Assembly: GCA_963740065.1 (NCBI GenBank)
Contig: CAVUCS010000002.1
Location: forward strand, 62,001 to 126,000
Length of the DNA: 64,000 nucleotides
Source of the DNA: DASVDE01 sp963740065
GTDB taxonomy: Bacteria; Actinomycetota; Thermoleophilia; Solirubrobacterales; 70-9
Reading direction: 5' to 3'
Both the position numbers and the translations under genes were made by a program. Numbering within the stretch: position 1 is the stretch's first letter; every line of letters begins with the position of its first letter. The notes under the pieces are model-generated. The model was not told where the DNA came from. It made no database searches and saw nothing but the letters and a program-made list of their open reading frames with translations. Shown piece after piece: positions 25,837 to 35,568 of this stretch.

Positions 25837-26385
25837 ATGTTCCATTCATTCCAGAAGCACGCGCGAACGGTGGCGACGATTGGGATCGCCGCGGCGCTCG
25901 CGGTCGGTGGCGTCGCCGTCGCTCAGAACGACTCCGGCGCCAAGCAGAAGAGCGGATCCCACGCGGGCAAACGCATGCCGCCACCGCCCGGGGGCCCGAT
26001 TGGCGGACCGGCCGGCAGAGACCTGACCTACGCCGAGCTCCACGTTCAGCGCAACGGGCAGGCCGAAGTGGTGAGGATGGATCGCGGCAAGGTCGTCTCG
26101 GCCGACGACAGCTCGATCACCGTCACCGAGAACGACGGCAACGAGGTGACGATCCCGGTCGATGACAGCACCAAAGTCCTCGCCGGCCCTGGTCGCGACA
26201 CCGCGGTCACCGACCTGAAGGCGGGTCAGCAGGTCATCGTTTGCGGGCCGGAGGGCGGAACCGCGAAAGCGATTCTCGTCCCGCCGAAGAAAGGCCAGAT
26301 GCCTCACCGCCCGCACCGTGGGCCCCAGGGCTCGCAGCAGGGCGGCCAGCTGCCGCCCCCGCCGGGAGCACAAATGCGAGGCTAG
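25837..26385 (+). CDS. Secreted Pro/Gln-rich protein with a DUF5666-like OB-type core
   Basis: 182 aa from ATG 25837, with a strong ribosome site (AGGAGG) 7 nt upstream. A signal peptide (TVATIGIAAALAVGGVAVAQ) comes first, then a basic Pro/Gly stretch. A small beta-barrel-like core follows (VRMDRGKVVSADDSSITVTE, then EVTIPVDDSTKVLAG and LKAGQQVIVCG), as in DUF5666-type domains. The C-terminus is a Pro/His/Gln-rich tail. It precedes a response regulator by 4 bp and is probably in the same operon, so it may be a sensor accessory or a target of that system. Function unknown. Confidence 0.8.
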   Translation: MFHSFQKHARTVATIGIAAALAVGGVAVAQNDSGAKQKSGSHAGKRMPPPPGGPIGGPAGRDLTYAELHVQRNGQAEVVRMDRGKVVSADDSSITVTENDGNEVTIPVDDSTKVLAGPGRDTAVTDLKAGQQVIVCGPEGGTAKAILVPPKKGQMPHRPHRGPQGSQQGGQLPPPPGAQMRG

Positions 26386-26389
26386 TTGG

Positions 26390-27061
26390 ATGAAGGGAGC
26401 CATCCTCGTCGTCGAAGACGAGCAGGCGATCGCCGAACTCGTTCGCGCCTACCTCAGGCGCGACGGGTTCGACGTCGTCTGGGCTCGTAGTGGGGAAGAG
26501 GCGCTGGAGGAGCTTTCCCGCCATCCCGTGCGGCTGGTCGTGCTCGACATCGGGCTGCCCGGGATCGACGGGTTCGAGGTCTGCCGGCGCCTCCGCTCCC
26601 GCACCGGCGTCCCAATCCTCATCCTCAGCGCCCGTGACGATGAGATCGACCGGGTCTCGGGACTGGAGGCGGGCGCCGACGACTACGTCGTCAAGCCCTT
26701 CTCCCCGCGGGAGCTGGTGGCGCGGGTGAAGGCGATCCTGCGTCGCGCCTCCGGGGGGGTCGCGATCGACGATGGAGCGCTTGCCGTTGGCGGGGTCGAG
26801 CTGGACCGCGGGGCGCGCACGGTGACCGTCGCCGGCGAAGCGGTGGAGCTGACCGGACGGGAATTCGATCTGCTGGCGGCGCTGCTCTCCCACGCCGGTG
26901 TCGTTCTCAGCCGCGATCGCCTGCTGGAACTGGTCTGGGGCGGCGAGTTCGCCGGCGGGACGCGGACGGTTGACGTCCACGTCGCCCAGCTGCGGGCCAA
27001 GCTCGACCGCCCCGGCTTGATCGAGACGGTGCGCGGCGCCGGCTACAAGGTCGTGCCGTGA
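26390..27061 (+). CDS. OmpR-family response regulator
   Basis: 223 aa. The receiver domain has acidic residues in VVEDEQ, phospho-acceptor Asp in VVLDIGLPGIDG (about residue 51), Thr/Ser position in LILSARD and Lys in VVKPFSP. The C-terminal winged helix has GREFDLLAALLSHAGVVLSR and RTVDVHVAQLRAKL. It is phosphorylated by the kinase encoded immediately downstream, whose start overlaps its stop by 4 nt. ATG 26390 gives the standard receiver N-terminus. Confidence 0.95.
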   Translation: MKGAILVVEDEQAIAELVRAYLRRDGFDVVWARSGEEALEELSRHPVRLVVLDIGLPGIDGFEVCRRLRSRTGVPILILSARDDEIDRVSGLEAGADDYVVKPFSPRELVARVKAILRRASGGVAIDDGALAVGGVELDRGARTVTVAGEAVELTGREFDLLAALLSHAGVVLSRDRLLELVWGGEFAGGTRTVDVHVAQLRAKLDRPGLIETVRGAGYKVVP

Positions 27062-28473
27062 CGAACTCGACTTTGACCACACCAGAGGGGAGTCAAAGTC
27101 GGGTTCGCTCCCTGCGCGGGCGCTTGTTCGTCGCGATCCTGGGCACGGTGCTCGTTGGGGTGGGAGCCTCGCTGGCGCTGGGGATCGTGCTGACGCGCGA
27201 CGCCGTTCGGGGGACGATCCGCCAGGACGTGGAGCGCCAAGCCGATTCGCTGGCGGGCCAGCAGTCGCTGCTGCGCGCGGTGCGGCGGGGGGCCAGACAA
27301 GGGCGGGGCAGCCCGACGAGACAGGGGCTGTCACCCGGATTTCCGCCTCCCCCGGGGTTGGGAGCGCCCCCCCCGGCGCGGGGTGCGCCCGGCGAGAGAC
27401 TCGTCAGAGTTTTGAGCATGGAGGAGATCGCCGTCGTGCTTCCCGCGGGAGCGGTTGCCGATCTGCGGCGCGACGGCGCGGCCGACGGGACGGCGAAGAT
27501 CGGCGGGCGCGACTCGGTCTACGCTGCGCGGCGGACGGGGACTTCCGCCTTGCTGGTGACGCGCCCCGACATCGTCTCCGGCGACGATTTCCGTCGCTAC
27601 CTCTCGGCGCTGTTGATCGCCAGCGGTGTCGCCGCGCTCTTTGCCGCCGCGGTGGCGGCGCTGCTGTCGCGACGCCTCACCCAGCCGCTGCGGCGCCTCT
27701 CGCTGGCCGCGGGAGATGTTGCGGCCGGGCGCCATCCCGAGCCGGTGCCGCCGGAAGGGACGGAGGAGTTGGACGAGCTGGCGGAGGCGTTCAACGGGAT
27801 GTCGGAGCAGCTTTCGCTGGCCCGCGACGCCGAGCGCGCGGTATTGCTCTCCGTCTCCCACGACCTGCGCACGCCGCTGACCTCGATCCGCGGTTACGCG
27901 GAGGGGATCGAAGACGGCACGATCGAGCCGAGAGAGGCGGCCGAGGTGGTCGGTCGCGAGGCGGCCCGGCTGGAACGGCTGGTCGGCGACCTGCTGGCGC
28001 TGGCGCGACTGCGCCAGGGCGTGTTGGAGGTGACGCGGGAGCCGATCGACCTAGGCGCCGTGGCGCGCGAAGCGGAGGAGCGCCTGCGCCCGCGAGCGGG
28101 TGAGGCTGAGGTCGAGGTGCGTGTGGAGGGAGGCAGCGCGCCGGCCAACGCCGACTACGGCCGCGCTTTGCAAGTGGTCTCCAACCTGCTCGAGAACGCG
28201 ATCCGGATCAGCCCGAGGGGCGGGACGGTGACGCTGGCGGCCACCCCGGGAGAGATCAGCGTCAGCGATCGTGGCCCCGGCATTTCCGAGGAGGACATCC
28301 CACGGGCCTTCGAGCGCTTCCACCTGCGAGGCCGTTCCGAGCACCGCTCCCCCGACGGCGCCGGCCTCGGTCTGGCGATAGTCCGCGAGCTGACGGAGGC
28401 GATGGGGGGATCGGTCGCGGTGGAGAACCTCGAAGGCGGAGGAGCCCGTTTCACAGTTCGCCTCCCGGGCTAG
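27058..28473 (+). CDS. Membrane sensor histidine kinase, partner of the OmpR-type regulator
   Basis: 471 aa. The first membrane helix is about residues 25-48. A Pro-rich extracytoplasmic region follows, then a second helix near 185-205, HAMP, HisKA (SVSHDLRTPLTSIRGYAEG; His about 265) and HATPase (NLLENAIRISP, DRGPGI, GAGLGLAIVREL). The architecture is BaeS/MprB-like. The GTG start overlaps the regulator stop. The first ~16 codons are encoded by an inverted repeat (27062-27107) and look like an addition before the first basic-hydrophobic segment. Confidence 0.94.
   Translation: MTNSTLTTPEGSQSRVRSLRGRLFVAILGTVLVGVGASLALGIVLTRDAVRGTIRQDVERQADSLAGQQSLLRAVRRGARQGRGSPTRQGLSPGFPPPPGLGAPPPARGAPGERLVRVLSMEEIAVVLPAGAVADLRRDGAADGTAKIGGRDSVYAARRTGTSALLVTRPDIVSGDDFRRYLSALLIASGVAALFAAAVAALLSRRLTQPLRRLSLAAGDVAAGRHPEPVPPEGTEELDELAEAFNGMSEQLSLARDAERAVLLSVSHDLRTPLTSIRGYAEGIEDGTIEPREAAEVVGREAARLERLVGDLLALARLRQGVLEVTREPIDLGAVAREAEERLRPRAGEAEVEVRVEGGSAPANADYGRALQVVSNLLENAIRISPRGGTVTLAATPGEISVSDRGPGISEEDIPRAFERFHLRGRSEHRSPDGAGLGLAIVRELTEAMGGSVAVENLEGGGARFTVRLPG
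27062..27107. repeat. 16-bp inverted repeat at the start of the kinase gene
   Basis: Arms 27062-27077 and 27092-27107 (CGAACTCGACTTTGAC and complement) pair with one G-T position around a 14-nt loop. It lies directly after the start codon, where it could hide the ribosome site or be a translated palindromic insertion. Confidence 0.8.
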
Positions 28474-28586
28474 CGGTACTCTGCGGCGAGCTATGGAGAC
28501 AAGAATACGGAACGGGGGAGGGCATCCGACCGTCCCGGTCGTGGAAACGGCACCCGAACACCACGATCCCGAGCGAAGAGCCGGTC

Positions 28587-29468
28587 GTGCCGAGACGCTC
28601 GCCGCTGCGGGCGGCGATCAAGACCGGGCGGCCGCAGGAGTGGATCAAGAACGTCTTCGTCTTCGCCGGCCTGCTCTTCGGGGGCAAGTTCAACGACACC
28701 GGGGCGATCGTGGACGCGACCCTTGCCTTCATCGCTTTCTGCGGCATCTCCAGTGCCGGCTACTACATCAACGATCTGGTTGACGTCGAGCTCGACCGCA
28801 AGCACCCGAAGAAGCGCTTCCGCCCACTGGCTGCCGGAGAGCTCTCCGAGAGCGCGGCGAAAACGATCGCGCCGCTGTTGGCCCTCGGGGCGATCGCTCT
28901 CGCCTTCGCGGCGGTCAACTGGGAAGTCGGCCTGATGGTCGTCGGCTATGGCATCGCCCAGGTCGCCTACAGCCTCGGCCTCAAGCAGGTGGTAATCGTC
29001 GATGTGATGACCCTCGGCGCCCTCTTCATACTGCGGGTCGCCGCCGGCGCCAGCGCCGTCGATGCCCACGCTTCGGAGTGGCTGCTGCTCTGCACCGGCA
29101 TGATCGCGCTCTTCCTCGGCTTCACCAAGCGCCGCCAGGAAGCCGTCTCCGAGTTGCACGAGGGGACCAGCAGCCGCCCGGTCCTGGAGCACTACTCGTT
29201 GCCCTTCCTCGACCAGATGGTCGCCCTGGTCACAACCGGCACCGTGATCAGCTATTCGATCTACGCGGTCGACTCGCCGCTGATCGGCAACGAGATGATG
29301 TGGACGATCCCGCCGGTGCTCTACGGAATCTTCCGCTACCTCTACTTGATCTACGACCGCGCCGACGACCGCTCGATCGCCGCGATGGTCTCAAGAGACA
29401 GGGGCATGATCGTGGCGGGTGCCGTCTGGGTGGTCACCGCTTTTTCCCTGCTCTACGTTTTCAACTAG
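28587..29468 (+). CDS. UbiA-family prenyltransferase, decaprenyl-phosphate phosphoribosyltransferase-like
   Basis: 293-aa polytopic membrane protein. The Mg-diphosphate motif YYINDLVDVELDRKHPKKRFRPL (split: NDLVDVELDRKH and KKRFRP) near residues 54-76 and the opening RPQEWIKNVFVFAG match mycobacterial DPPR synthase (Rv3806c type), which attaches phosphoribose to decaprenyl phosphate for cell-wall arabinan. Other UbiA enzymes are possible. The start is GTG 28587. The 28474-28586 gap shows no further gene. Its end is 4 nt past the convergent small gene's stop. Confidence 0.85.
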   Translation: MPRRSPLRAAIKTGRPQEWIKNVFVFAGLLFGGKFNDTGAIVDATLAFIAFCGISSAGYYINDLVDVELDRKHPKKRFRPLAAGELSESAAKTIAPLLALGAIALAFAAVNWEVGLMVVGYGIAQVAYSLGLKQVVIVDVMTLGALFILRVAAGASAVDAHASEWLLLCTGMIALFLGFTKRRQEAVSELHEGTSSRPVLEHYSLPFLDQMVALVTTGTVISYSIYAVDSPLIGNEMMWTIPPVLYGIFRYLYLIYDRADDRSIAAMVSRDRGMIVAGAVWVVTAFSLLYVFN

Positions 29469-29764
29469 GGCTCGACCGGGAGGTCGTCGCGCAGCTCCAG
29501 CTTGCCGCCACGGGCGAACTGGAGGTCAATCGTCTCGTTCTTGCGGTAGGTACCCCAGAGGCCCAGGTACATCGCCAGCCAGCGGCTCTTGCCGACTCTT
29601 TCCTTGACGATCTGGCGGTTGAAGACGATCTCGCTGTCGCGAATCTCATAGTCGCCCGCGGACTGCTCGACGCCATTGATGAAGACGGTGAACGGCGGCT
29701 CGGCGCCGGCGGGAATCTTCACTCGGTTGCCGGCCGCGTAGCTGCCCTTTGGAATCTCAGTCAT
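29465..29764 (-). CDS. Hypothetical protein (99 aa)
   Basis: No family recognised. The sequence is soluble and beta-rich (IPAGAEPPFTVFINGVEQSAGDYEIRDSEIVFN in part, then LAMYLGLWGTYRKNETIDLQF). It resembles a small immunoglobulin-like or capsid-neck-like beta fold only by pattern. It overlaps the preceding small gene by 8 nt, so it is in the citrate synthase operon, third gene. Confidence 0.7.
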   Translation of the reverse strand: MTEIPKGSYAAGNRVKIPAGAEPPFTVFINGVEQSAGDYEIRDSEIVFNRQIVKERVGKSRWLAMYLGLWGTYRKNETIDLQFARGGKLELRDDLPVEP

Positions 29765-30104
29765 TAGCCAGAGTCTCGCGGACTACGTCGAACGGCGTGT
29801 CGTAGTCGGTCGGGTCGAGCTCCTCGCGGGAGACGCCACCGCGGTAAGGGACGAAGGTGCCGTCGCCGCGCACGTCGACACCGGCGGTCGGCTTACGGAA
29901 TAACCCCTTGCCGGTCAGCTGTAGCCGCGCGTGGACCTGCTCGTGTGGCGTGAAGTCCCGCAGCGCCGAGACGGAATCCACCGTTCCCTCCGCGCGAATC
30001 GCCAACGCCCGCTTCCGCATCCGCGCGACGGCTTCCTCCAAGATCTCAAAGCTCTCGCGCGAGACGTCGGACCCATGCCTGACCGTCAACTTCCAAGCGG
30101 GCAA
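29757..30104 (-). CDS. Hypothetical protein downstream of citrate synthase (115 aa)
   Basis: It starts at TTG 30104, 6 nt after the citrate synthase stop codon, with GAGGA just upstream. A longer frame would overlap citrate synthase and is rejected. The N-terminal half (FEILEEAVARMRKRALAIRAEG) is helical and basic. The C-terminal half (TPHEQVHARLQLTGKGLFRKPTAGVDVRGDGTFVPYRG) is beta-rich. No domain is recognised, though it recalls small ribosome- or stress-associated folds. Confidence 0.7.
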   Translation of the reverse strand: MPAWKLTVRHGSDVSRESFEILEEAVARMRKRALAIRAEGTVDSVSALRDFTPHEQVHARLQLTGKGLFRKPTAGVDVRGDGTFVPYRGGVSREELDPTDYDTPFDVVRETLAND

Positions 30105-30109
30105 TGTCC

Positions 30110-31471
30110 TCAGGCGCCGCGGCGAGGGCGTCTGGGGCGCCGCGCCGGGGGACCGACGATCTTCTCCGGCCCTTCGCGATCGGCAACCGCCACGTAGTCG
30201 CGGTTGCGCTCGCCGGTGTAGATCTGGCGCGGGCGGGAGATTTTCAGGTCGGGATCGTCGTTCATCTCCATCCACTGCGCGACCCAGCCGGCGGTGCGGG
30301 GGATGGCGAAGATCACGGTGAACATGTTGGCCGGAATCTCCAGCGCCTCGTAGATGATCCCCGAGTAGAAATCGACGTTCGGGTAGAGCTTGCGCGAGGT
30401 GAAGAACTCATCGTCGAGGGCGCGCTTTTCCAGCTCGCGGGCGATCTCCACCAGCGCGTTGTACTCGGTGGCCTCGAAGACCGGCTCCATGTACTGCTGG
30501 ATGATCCGCGCCCGCGGGTCGTAATTTTTGTAGACCCGGTGGCCGAAGCCCATCAGTTTCTCCTCGCGGTTCTTCACCCGTTCGAGGAAGCCGGGGATGT
30601 TGTCGACCGACTCGATCCGCCGCAGCATGCGCAGGACCGCTTCGTTGGCGCCGCCGTGCAGCGGGCCATAGAGCGCGGCCACTCCTGCGGCTACCGCGGA
30701 GTAGGGGTCGACGCCGGAAGAGCCGACGCCGCGCACGGCGCTGGTCGAGCAGTTCTGCTCGTGGTCGGCGTGGAGGATGAAGAGCACGTCGAGGGCGCGG
30801 GCCAGGCGCTCGTCCGGCTCGTATTTCACCTCGGTCTTCTTGAACATCATCGAGAGGAAGTTGCCGGCGAAGGTGAGGTCGTTGTCCGGGTAGACGTAGG
30901 GAAGGCCGGTGTTGTGGCGGTAGGAGAAGGCGGCGAGGGTCGGCACCTTGGCGATCAGCCGCACAGCCGCCATGTAGCGCTGCTCGGGATCGTCGATCTG
31001 CTTCGCATCCGGGTAGAAGGTCGAGAGCGCCCCCGCTCCCGCCAGCAGCATTCCCATCGGGTGGGCGTCGTAGCGGAAGCCTTTGAAGAACTCCTTCAGG
31101 TCCTCGTGGACGAAGGTGTGGTGGGTGATGTCGTGGGTCCAGCGATCGAGCTGCGGCCCGGTCGGCAGTTCACCGAAGATCAGGAGGTAGGCGACCTCGA
31201 GGAAGCTGGAGCGCTCGCAGAGCTGCTCGATCGGGTAGCCCCGGTGCTGGAGGATGCCCTTCTCTCCGTCGATGTCGGTGATCGCCGACCGACAAGAGGC
31301 GGTGTTGGTGAAGGCCGGGTCATACGACATCAACCCGAAGTCGTCGTCGTCGACTCTGATCTGGCGCAGGTCCATCCCGCGCACGGTCCCGTCCGTGATC
31401 GGCAACTCATACGTTTGCCCGGTGCGGTTGTCGGTGACTGTGAGTGACTCTGAGCCCATGCCGGCGCTCAT
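30110..31471 (-). CDS. gltA: Citrate synthase
   Basis: 453 aa, type II length. The catalytic and substrate residues lie in ILHADHEQNCSTSAVR, LHGGANEAVLRML, MGFGHRVYKNYDPRARII and YPNVDFYSGIIYEAL, which include the active His and Asp. It condenses acetyl-CoA and oxaloacetate as the first TCA step. It starts at ATG 31471 or ATG 31459 and heads a three-gene minus-strand operon with two small unknown genes. Confidence 0.96.
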   Translation of the reverse strand: MSAGMGSESLTVTDNRTGQTYELPITDGTVRGMDLRQIRVDDDDFGLMSYDPAFTNTASCRSAITDIDGEKGILQHRGYPIEQLCERSSFLEVAYLLIFGELPTGPQLDRWTHDITHHTFVHEDLKEFFKGFRYDAHPMGMLLAGAGALSTFYPDAKQIDDPEQRYMAAVRLIAKVPTLAAFSYRHNTGLPYVYPDNDLTFAGNFLSMMFKKTEVKYEPDERLARALDVLFILHADHEQNCSTSAVRGVGSSGVDPYSAVAAGVAALYGPLHGGANEAVLRMLRRIESVDNIPGFLERVKNREEKLMGFGHRVYKNYDPRARIIQQYMEPVFEATEYNALVEIARELEKRALDDEFFTSRKLYPNVDFYSGIIYEALEIPANMFTVIFAIPRTAGWVAQWMEMNDDPDLKISRPRQIYTGERNRDYVAVADREGPEKIVGPPARRPRRPRRGA

Positions 31472-31496
31472 TCTGGCAGCTTGGGCGCGGCGGTCG

Positions 31497-32420
<924 letters not shown>

Positions 32421-32432
32421 GGGCGGAACCAT

Positions 32433-33173
32433 ATGCATAGGATCGCGAGCGTGAATCGCCGTCCCCTGCTCGTATTCCTGACAGTGGCCATCGCGGTTGG
32501 CGTGGTGGTTCCCGCCTTCGGCCAGGTGGACCAGGTCGCGCCGACCCTGGACCGCAAGAGCGTCGCTCGGAGCCTTGCCAAGGCGCGCCTCGCGCTGCTG
32601 ACTGCGCGCTCGGCCAAGAGCGAGTCGCGACGCGCCGTGCGCACCGCGCAGGCCGCGCGGAATACCGCCAATGATGCGCAGGGGGTCGCGACGACGACTC
32701 AGTCGACGCTTGACTCCCTTGCCGTCAGATCGGCGATTGCGGCGGGCGGGGTCACCACCGATTCGGACACCTTCGTTCAATTGTCGGGGGGCCCGAGAGT
32801 CACCGTCACGGTTCCGTCGTCCGGGTTGATTGAAGTCTGGGCGCAGGCAACGATGAACAACTCCGGAGCGGTGTCGCTGTACGAGGACGGACAGCAAATG
32901 GCGGGACAGGACGAGGACTTTTGCGGAGATACCGGGTTCGGGGTGCTGTTTGCCGGAGCTCCCCTTGGCCCACCGACGGTGACGGTGGGGACCCCGTCTA
33001 CGACGAGCTTCGTGGGCTGCGGTTCCATCGGTCCGCCCGGCTCGGTCATGTTCCAGACAACTCCCGGCACGCACACTTATGAGCTTCGCTACGCGTTCGA
33101 CTTCGGTTGTGGCTGCGGTGGCTCCGATGTCACCTTTACGAAGCGCCTGCTCCGACTCGCGCCACGGCTTTAG
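32433..33173 (+). CDS. Secreted hypothetical protein with coiled-coil then beta-sandwich
   Basis: 246 aa. The signal peptide is RRPLLVFLTVAIAVGVVVPAFG. A Lys/Arg/Ala-rich helical region follows (LAKARLALLTARSAKSESRRA). The C-terminal beta domain (FVQLSGGPRVTVTVPSSGLIEVWAQATMNNSG in part) resembles C1q-like or carbohydrate-binding sandwiches and has Cys pairs (FCGDTG, CGCGG). Starts: ATG 32433 or GTG 32451. Cell-surface role inferred. Its stop overlaps a GTG that precedes the next gene's ATG. Confidence 0.75.
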   Translation: MHRIASVNRRPLLVFLTVAIAVGVVVPAFGQVDQVAPTLDRKSVARSLAKARLALLTARSAKSESRRAVRTAQAARNTANDAQGVATTTQSTLDSLAVRSAIAAGGVTTDSDTFVQLSGGPRVTVTVPSSGLIEVWAQATMNNSGAVSLYEDGQQMAGQDEDFCGDTGFGVLFAGAPLGPPTVTVGTPSTTSFVGCGSIGPPGSVMFQTTPGTHTYELRYAFDFGCGCGGSDVTFTKRLLRLAPRL

Positions 33174-33175
33174 TG

Positions 33176-34123
33176 ATGAAGGCGATTCAGATTGAGGAGT
33201 TCGGTGGGCCCGAGGTGCTTCGGCACGTCGAGGTTGACGAGCCGATCGCCGGCGACGGGGAGGTCGTGGTTGACGTCGCCCGCGGCGGGATCAACTTCGC
33301 CGACACCCACGCGACTCGCAACGACTACTTGGCTGAGCAGCAGCTTCCCTTGATTCCCGGTGCTGAGGTGAGCGGGCGGACGCCAGACGGCAGGCGCGTC
33401 GCCGCGATCCTGCCCTCGGGTGGTTACGCGGAGAAGGTCGCCGTGCCCGAGTCCTTCCTGATCCCGGTTCCCGATGAGGTCGATGACGACCAGGCCGCGG
33501 CGCTGCTGCTCCAGGGCTTGACCGCGATGGCGCTGGTGCGGCGCTGCGCTCGCATCGAAGCGGGTGAGACGATTGTGGTCGAGGCCGCCGCGGGCGGCAC
33601 CGGCACCCTCGCGGTGCAGCTCGCCAAGCGCGCCGGGGCGAAGGTCATTGGGCTCGCCTCCAGCGAGGAGAAGCGGGCGCTGGTCGAAGGCCTTGGCGCC
33701 GATGCAACCGTCGACTCGCGCTCCGACGATCTGAAGGCGGCGATCCTCGAGGCCAACGACGGCAAGAAGGTCGACGCCGTCCTGCACATGAGCGGCGGCG
33801 ACGCCTTCGACGCCGAGCTATCGGCGCTGGCGCCGCTGGGGCGGATGGTCGTCTTCGGCATCGCCTCGCGGGAGCAGCGCCAGGTCTCCACGGCGGCGCT
33901 ACTGCAGGGCTCGAAGTCGGTAGTCGGCTTCTGGCTTGTCCACCTGCTGATGCGCCGCGATCTGGTCGCGCCGATGATCGGCGAGTTGTTCGGCGCGGTC
34001 GCCAAGGGCGATCTGGAAGTCACGGTCGGCGACGTCTACCCGCTCTCGGAGGCCGCCCGCGCCCACGATGACCTGACCGCTCGCCGCACAACCGGCAAGC
34101 TTCTCCTGGACCCGGCAAAGTGA
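33176..34123 (+). CDS. Zinc-independent quinone oxidoreductase/alcohol dehydrogenase-like (MDR) protein
   Basis: 315 aa. The N-terminal GroES-like domain (MKAIQIEEFGGPEVLRHVEV, GGINFADTHATRNDY) and Rossmann domain (VVEAAAGGTGTLAVQLAKRAGAKVIG) are typical of NADPH:quinone reductases. There are no zinc-ligand Cys clusters. It reduces quinones or activated alkenes. It starts at ATG 33176, 2 bp after the previous stop, and overlaps the helicase start by 4 nt, so the three form one plus-strand unit. Confidence 0.9.
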   Translation: MKAIQIEEFGGPEVLRHVEVDEPIAGDGEVVVDVARGGINFADTHATRNDYLAEQQLPLIPGAEVSGRTPDGRRVAAILPSGGYAEKVAVPESFLIPVPDEVDDDQAAALLLQGLTAMALVRRCARIEAGETIVVEAAAGGTGTLAVQLAKRAGAKVIGLASSEEKRALVEGLGADATVDSRSDDLKAAILEANDGKKVDAVLHMSGGDAFDAELSALAPLGRMVVFGIASREQRQVSTAALLQGSKSVVGFWLVHLLMRRDLVAPMIGELFGAVAKGDLEVTVGDVYPLSEAARAHDDLTARRTTGKLLLDPAK

Positions 34124-35568
34124 ACTTCAAGGAACTCGGGCTCTCCCCGGCCATCCAGCAGGCGATCGACGAGCTCGGCTTCGAGGATCCCACTCCGATC
34201 CAGGACGAGGCGATTCCCGAGCTGCTCGCCGGCCACGATGTGATCGGCCAGGCGCAGACCGGGACCGGCAAGACCGCCGCCTTCGGCCTACCCCTCCTCC
34301 AGTACCTGGACCCCGCCAACGAGGAAGTACAGGCGGTCGTCCTCACCCCGACCCGGGAGCTGTGCATCCAGGTGACGCAGGCGCTGCGCACCTACGCCGA
34401 GCACCTCGACATCGAGATTGTCGCCGTCTTCGGCGGCGCCCCGATCCGCTCCCAGCAGGCGCAGCTACGAGCCGGCGCCCACGTCGTCGTCGCCACTGTC
34501 GGGCGGATGATGGACCTGATGAGCCGCCGTTCGCTGGTGTTGACGGCGGCCCGCTACATCGTTCTGGACGAGGCCGATGAGATGCTCGACCTCGGCTTCA
34601 TCGAGGACGTCGAGAAGATCCTGCGGATGTGCCCGAGCGGGCGCCAGACGGCGCTCTTTTCGGCGACCATGCCGCCCCCGGTCAAGAAGCTCGCAGAGAG
34701 CTACATGTACGACCCGGTGACGATCAGAATCACGCCGAGAACGCTGACCGTCGACGCGATCGCCCAGGCTTTCCTGGAGGTTCCGGCCAAGGAGAAGGCC
34801 GAGCGCTTGGTCGAGTTGCTGAAGTCGGAGGACCCCGAGCAGGCGATCATCTTCACCCGAACGAAAATAGGCGCCTCGAAGTTGGAGAAGACGCTGAAGG
34901 ACAGGGGCCTCAACGTGAAAGCGCTGCATGGCGACCTCAGCCAGGGCGTCCGCGACGGGGTGATGATCTCCTTCAAGGACCACCGGGTGAAGCTGCTGGT
35001 GGCGACCGATATCGCCGCTCGCGGCCTCGACATCGAGCACGTCACCCACGTCATCAACTACGACGTGCCGGACTCATCCGAGGTCTACGTCCACCGGATC
35101 GGTCGCACCGGCCGCGTCGGTCGCACCGGCCGCGCGATCACTCTGGTCACCCCCGCCCAGCGTGATGAGATCGGCCGGATCGAGCGCGACGTGAAGACGA
35201 CCATCGACGAGTGGGAGAGTCCCGAGGAGCGGCTCGAGCATGCTCCCAAGCCACGGCGGCGCGAGCGCAAAGCGCCGGCCACGGAAGGCGAGCGCAAGGA
35301 AGCGAGCGATAGGGAAGACAGCGGCGCCGGCAAGAGCACCAAGCTGTTCGTCAACCGCGGAGAGGGCAGCGGGATAGAGGAGAGAGACCTGCGTTGGGCG
35401 CTGCGCGAAGGGGCGATCATCCCCGAGGAGTCGATCCACGACGTGCGGGTCCTACACCGCTTTTCTTTCATCGAAGTTGCCTCAGACCAAGCCGACAGAG
35501 CGGTCGAGTTCCTCGATGGAACCAAACTCCACGGCAAAGAGATCCGCCTGGAGATCGCTAAGAAGTGA
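34120..35568 (+). CDS. deaD: DEAD-box RNA helicase with DbpA-type RNA-binding domain
   Basis: 482 aa. The motifs are FEDPTPIQ (Q motif), AQTGTGKT (I), PTRELC (Ia), DEADEM (II), SATMPP (III), FTRTK (IV), ATDIAARGLD (V) and HRIGRTGR (VI). After a basic linker comes a small RRM-like domain (TKLFVNRGEGSGI...RFSFIEVASDQADRAV). This is the CsdA/DbpA layout, used in ribosome assembly and RNA turnover. The GTG start overlaps the previous stop. Its 3' end overlaps the convergent response-regulator gene by 11 bp. Confidence 0.93.
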   Translation: MNFKELGLSPAIQQAIDELGFEDPTPIQDEAIPELLAGHDVIGQAQTGTGKTAAFGLPLLQYLDPANEEVQAVVLTPTRELCIQVTQALRTYAEHLDIEIVAVFGGAPIRSQQAQLRAGAHVVVATVGRMMDLMSRRSLVLTAARYIVLDEADEMLDLGFIEDVEKILRMCPSGRQTALFSATMPPPVKKLAESYMYDPVTIRITPRTLTVDAIAQAFLEVPAKEKAERLVELLKSEDPEQAIIFTRTKIGASKLEKTLKDRGLNVKALHGDLSQGVRDGVMISFKDHRVKLLVATDIAARGLDIEHVTHVINYDVPDSSEVYVHRIGRTGRVGRTGRAITLVTPAQRDEIGRIERDVKTTIDEWESPEERLEHAPKPRRRERKAPATEGERKEASDREDSGAGKSTKLFVNRGEGSGIEERDLRWALREGAIIPEESIHDVRVLHRFSFIEVASDQADRAVEFLDGTKLHGKEIRLEIAKK

